This document shows positions 14,661-16,672 of a DNA stretch of 16,672 nt, piece after piece. The position numbers and the translations under genes are program-made. The notes beneath the pieces were generated by a model. That model saw only the letters and a list, made by a program, of their open reading frames with translations, ran no database searches and was not told where the DNA came from. The stretch is from positions 1 to 16,672 of the forward strand of contig NSHO01000020.1 of NCBI GenBank assembly GCA_002737105.1, in the 5' to 3' direction. The first letter of the stretch is position 1. Each line of letters starts with the position of its first letter. This DNA is from Flavobacteriales bacterium. GTDB taxonomy: Bacteria > Bacteroidota > Bacteroidia > Flavobacteriales > Flavobacteriaceae.

Positions 14661-16663
14661 AAAAAATAGTTAGTTTATTAGCGGTATTAGCTACCTTTTT
14701 AGGAACAGCGCAAATTGTAGAACCCGTAAAATGGAGCTCAAGTATTGTGAAAGTTTCTGATACTGAATTAGATTTAATTATCTCAGCAAGTATTGAAAAT
14801 AATTGGCATTTGTATTCGCAATTTACGCCTGATGGTGGTGCTTTACCATTGGTTTTTACTTTTAAAAATCAAAAAGGCAATTATCAATTAGTTGGAAAAA
14901 CTAAAGAAGGAAAATATAAAAAAGCTTTTAACGAAATATTTGAAATTGAAGAATATTACTTTCAAACTTCGGCAAAGTTTATACAACGAATTAAAATATT
15001 AAATCCAAAATTAAAAACAATCTCTCTTTTGGCAGATGGTCAAGCTTGTATAGATGGAAAATGTACACAAACAGCAGCTAATTTAAAATTTAATTTACCA
15101 GAATTAAAAGAAAGTACTGAAACTGTCATTGATTCAGCTTCAAAGAATTCAGATTCGGTTGCAACATCAGAAGCTGATACAATTGAACAAACTATCGCAG
15201 CTACTAAAGCATCAAACAATATTACACCCGACAAAGAAGAAAAAAGTTTGTGGTCTATATTCTTTTTAGCCTTTCTTGGTGGTTTTGCAGCACTTTTAAT
15301 GCCTTGCATTTTTCCAATGATTCCAATGACAGTAAGTTTTTTTACCAAACAAAGTAAAACGAAAGCGGCAGGAGTTAAAAATGCAATTATATATGGTTTG
15401 GCTATTATTGCTATTTATGTCTTGTTAGGGTCATTAATTACAGGAATTTTTGGCGCAGAAGCTTTAAATGAATTGTCAACGAGCGTAACATTTAATTTAA
15501 TTTTCTTTGCTTTATTAGTAATTTTTGCACTTTCATTTTTAGGTGCTTTTGAAATAGTTTTACCAAGCTCATGGGTTACAAAAATTGATTCAAAGGCAGA
15601 TAAAGGCGGAATAATTGGTATCTTTTTTATGGCTTTGGCTTTAGCCGTAGTTTCTTTTTCTTGTACTGGTCCAATTGTTGGCACATTACTTGTAGAATCA
15701 GCTTCTAAAGGTGGTTTAGCACCAATTATTGGAATGTTAGGGTTTTCGTTAGCTATTGCTTTGCCATTTATGTTATTTGCCATGTTTCCAGGTTGGTTAA
15801 ATGCAATGCCAAAATCAGGTGGTTGGTTAAATACGGTTAAAGTTTCTTTAGGATTTTTAGAATTGGCATTTGCCTTCAAATTTTTATCTAATGCCGATTT
15901 GGTTTTACAAAAACATTGGCTAGAACGAGAATTATTTATTGCCATTTGGATTGCCGTTTTTGCTGCTTGGGCATTGTATTTATTTGGAAAATTTATGTTA
16001 CCTCACGATTATGAAAAAGCGGATAAAATAGGAGTAGGGCGTTTGATGATGGCTATTATTGTTTCAACTTTCACCTTTTATATGATTCCAGGATTATGGG
16101 GCGCACCATTAAAAATATTAAGCGGATTAACACCTCCAATGACTTATGCAGAAAGCGCATCAGGATTTGGAAATGGTAGTTCTAGTTCAGCTGAATTACC
16201 AGAACACGCACATTTAGGTCCACACGGAATTATAGCTTTTGAAGAATACGAATACGGATTGGCTTACGCGAAGCAAGTTGGAAAACCTGTTTTATTAGAT
16301 TTTACAGGTGATGCTTGCGCAAATTGCAGAAAAATGGAAGACAATGTTTGGTCTGATAAGTCGATATTACCAATATTAAAAGAACAGTTAGTTTTGATTT
16401 CTTTATATTGTGATAGGAAAATTGAGTTACCAAAATCGCAACAATATCTTTCTAAAACAACGGGTAAGCAGGTGGTTACAATTGGAAACAAATGGACAGA
16501 TTTACAAATTTCAAGATATAAAAGTAATTCGCAACCTTTATATGTTATTATTGATAATGAAGGAAATGATTTAGAAGAAATGGCACCAATGGCATTCAAT
16601 ACCAACATTGAAGAATATAAAAAATGGTTAGAAAACGGGATTGCATTGGCTAATAAGAAGTAA
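14657..16663 (+). CDS. dsbD: Thiol:disulfide interchange protein DsbD
   Basis: DsbD carries electrons from cytosolic thioredoxin across the inner membrane to periplasmic thiol proteins. The 668-residue protein has all three modules. After a signal peptide (residues 1-18) comes the periplasmic alpha domain with Cys131 and Cys136 (ACIDGKC). A linker rich in Ser, Thr and acidic residues (about 151-195) leads to the membrane beta domain of about eight helices. Its Cys217 (LMPCIFPMIP) and Cys336 (FSCTGPIVG) are the buried pair. The C-terminal thioredoxin-like gamma domain has Cys554 and Cys557 (DACANC). All six redox cysteines are present. The alpha pair is spaced CX4C rather than the CX5C of E. 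coli. Translation is coupled to tilS by the ATGA overlap; no Dsb partner gene is in view. Confidence 0.95.
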   Translation: MKKIVSLLAVLATFLGTAQIVEPVKWSSSIVKVSDTELDLIISASIENNWHLYSQFTPDGGALPLVFTFKNQKGNYQLVGKTKEGKYKKAFNEIFEIEEYYFQTSAKFIQRIKILNPKLKTISLLADGQACIDGKCTQTAANLKFNLPELKESTETVIDSASKNSDSVATSEADTIEQTIAATKASNNITPDKEEKSLWSIFFLAFLGGFAALLMPCIFPMIPMTVSFFTKQSKTKAAGVKNAIIYGLAIIAIYVLLGSLITGIFGAEALNELSTSVTFNLIFFALLVIFALSFLGAFEIVLPSSWVTKIDSKADKGGIIGIFFMALALAVVSFSCTGPIVGTLLVESASKGGLAPIIGMLGFSLAIALPFMLFAMFPGWLNAMPKSGGWLNTVKVSLGFLELAFAFKFLSNADLVLQKHWLERELFIAIWIAVFAAWALYLFGKFMLPHDYEKADKIGVGRLMMAIIVSTFTFYMIPGLWGAPLKILSGLTPPMTYAESASGFGNGSSSSAELPEHAHLGPHGIIAFEEYEYGLAYAKQVGKPVLLDFTGDACANCRKMEDNVWSDKSILPILKEQLVLISLYCDRKIELPKSQQYLSKTTGKQVVTIGNKWTDLQISRYKSNSQPLYVIIDNEGNDLEEMAPMAFNTNIEEYKKWLENGIALANKK

Positions 16664-16672
16664 ATTAGTTCT

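Noticed and set aside
15415..15945. Minus-strand open frame of 176 codons inside dsbD
   Set aside because: It is antisense to the conserved membrane domain of DsbD. Its composition (rich in Ala, Asn, Lys and Pro) mirrors the reverse complement of hydrophobic helices and matches no family I know.
16264..16608. Minus-strand open frame of 114 codons at the end of dsbD
   Set aside because: It is antisense to the thioredoxin-like domain and has no independent coding signal.

Overview
The window is an AT-rich (low GC) stretch of chromosome that reads as Bacteroidota, most likely family Flavobacteriaceae and Flavobacterium-like. Four things support this. Several promoters match the phylum consensus TTG-N17-23-TAnnTTTG, and there are no clear Shine-Dalgarno sites. 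The YidC is the long form with a large periplasmic domain. A secreted protease ends in a type IX secretion (T9SS) sorting domain with a YPNPS motif. One intergenic gap holds an imperfect inverted repeat of a kind I recall as interspersed in flavobacterial genomes. This assignment is inferred from sequence features; no database search was run.

Layout, all genes on the + strand. Positions 2-652 are the 3' part of guaA (GMP synthase), closed by a strong terminator. Positions 845-4775 hold a secreted LysM/type I periplasmic-binding-fold protein, translationally coupled to an OsmC-family protein, then a small DUF3820 protein and pyrG (CTP synthase). The yidC gene (4860-6755) follows after a gap with two small hairpins and ends in a textbook terminator, whose loop also carries the -33 element of the next promoter. 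A secreted MORN/YwqK-repeat protein and mnmA (tRNA 2-thiouridylase) form a pair at 6869-8825. A T9SS-targeted subtilisin-like protease (8859-10472) follows. Positions 10473-10674 contain repetitive intergenic DNA. From 10675 to 16663 there are five closely packed genes: a FabK/nitronate-monooxygenase-like flavoprotein, a small secreted protein of unknown function, pabB, tilS and dsbD, with gaps of 11, 6 and 12 nt and one 4-nt ATGA overlap.

Functionally this is mainly housekeeping: nucleotide synthesis (guaA, pyrG), folate precursor synthesis (pabB), tRNA anticodon modification (mnmA, tilS), membrane protein insertion (yidC) and envelope redox or protein handling (dsbD, LysM protein, OsmC protein, protease). 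GuaA, MnmA and TilS all belong to the PP-loop ATP-pyrophosphatase superfamily. I saw no tRNA or rRNA gene, CRISPR array, transposase, integrase, phage gene or defence system. The items most worth a second look are non-coding: the interspersed repeat at 10476-10578, hairpins in the pyrG and yidC leaders, a promoter embedded in a terminator, and a consensus promoter abutting the tilS start codon. I did not find convincing evidence of a new multi-gene system.
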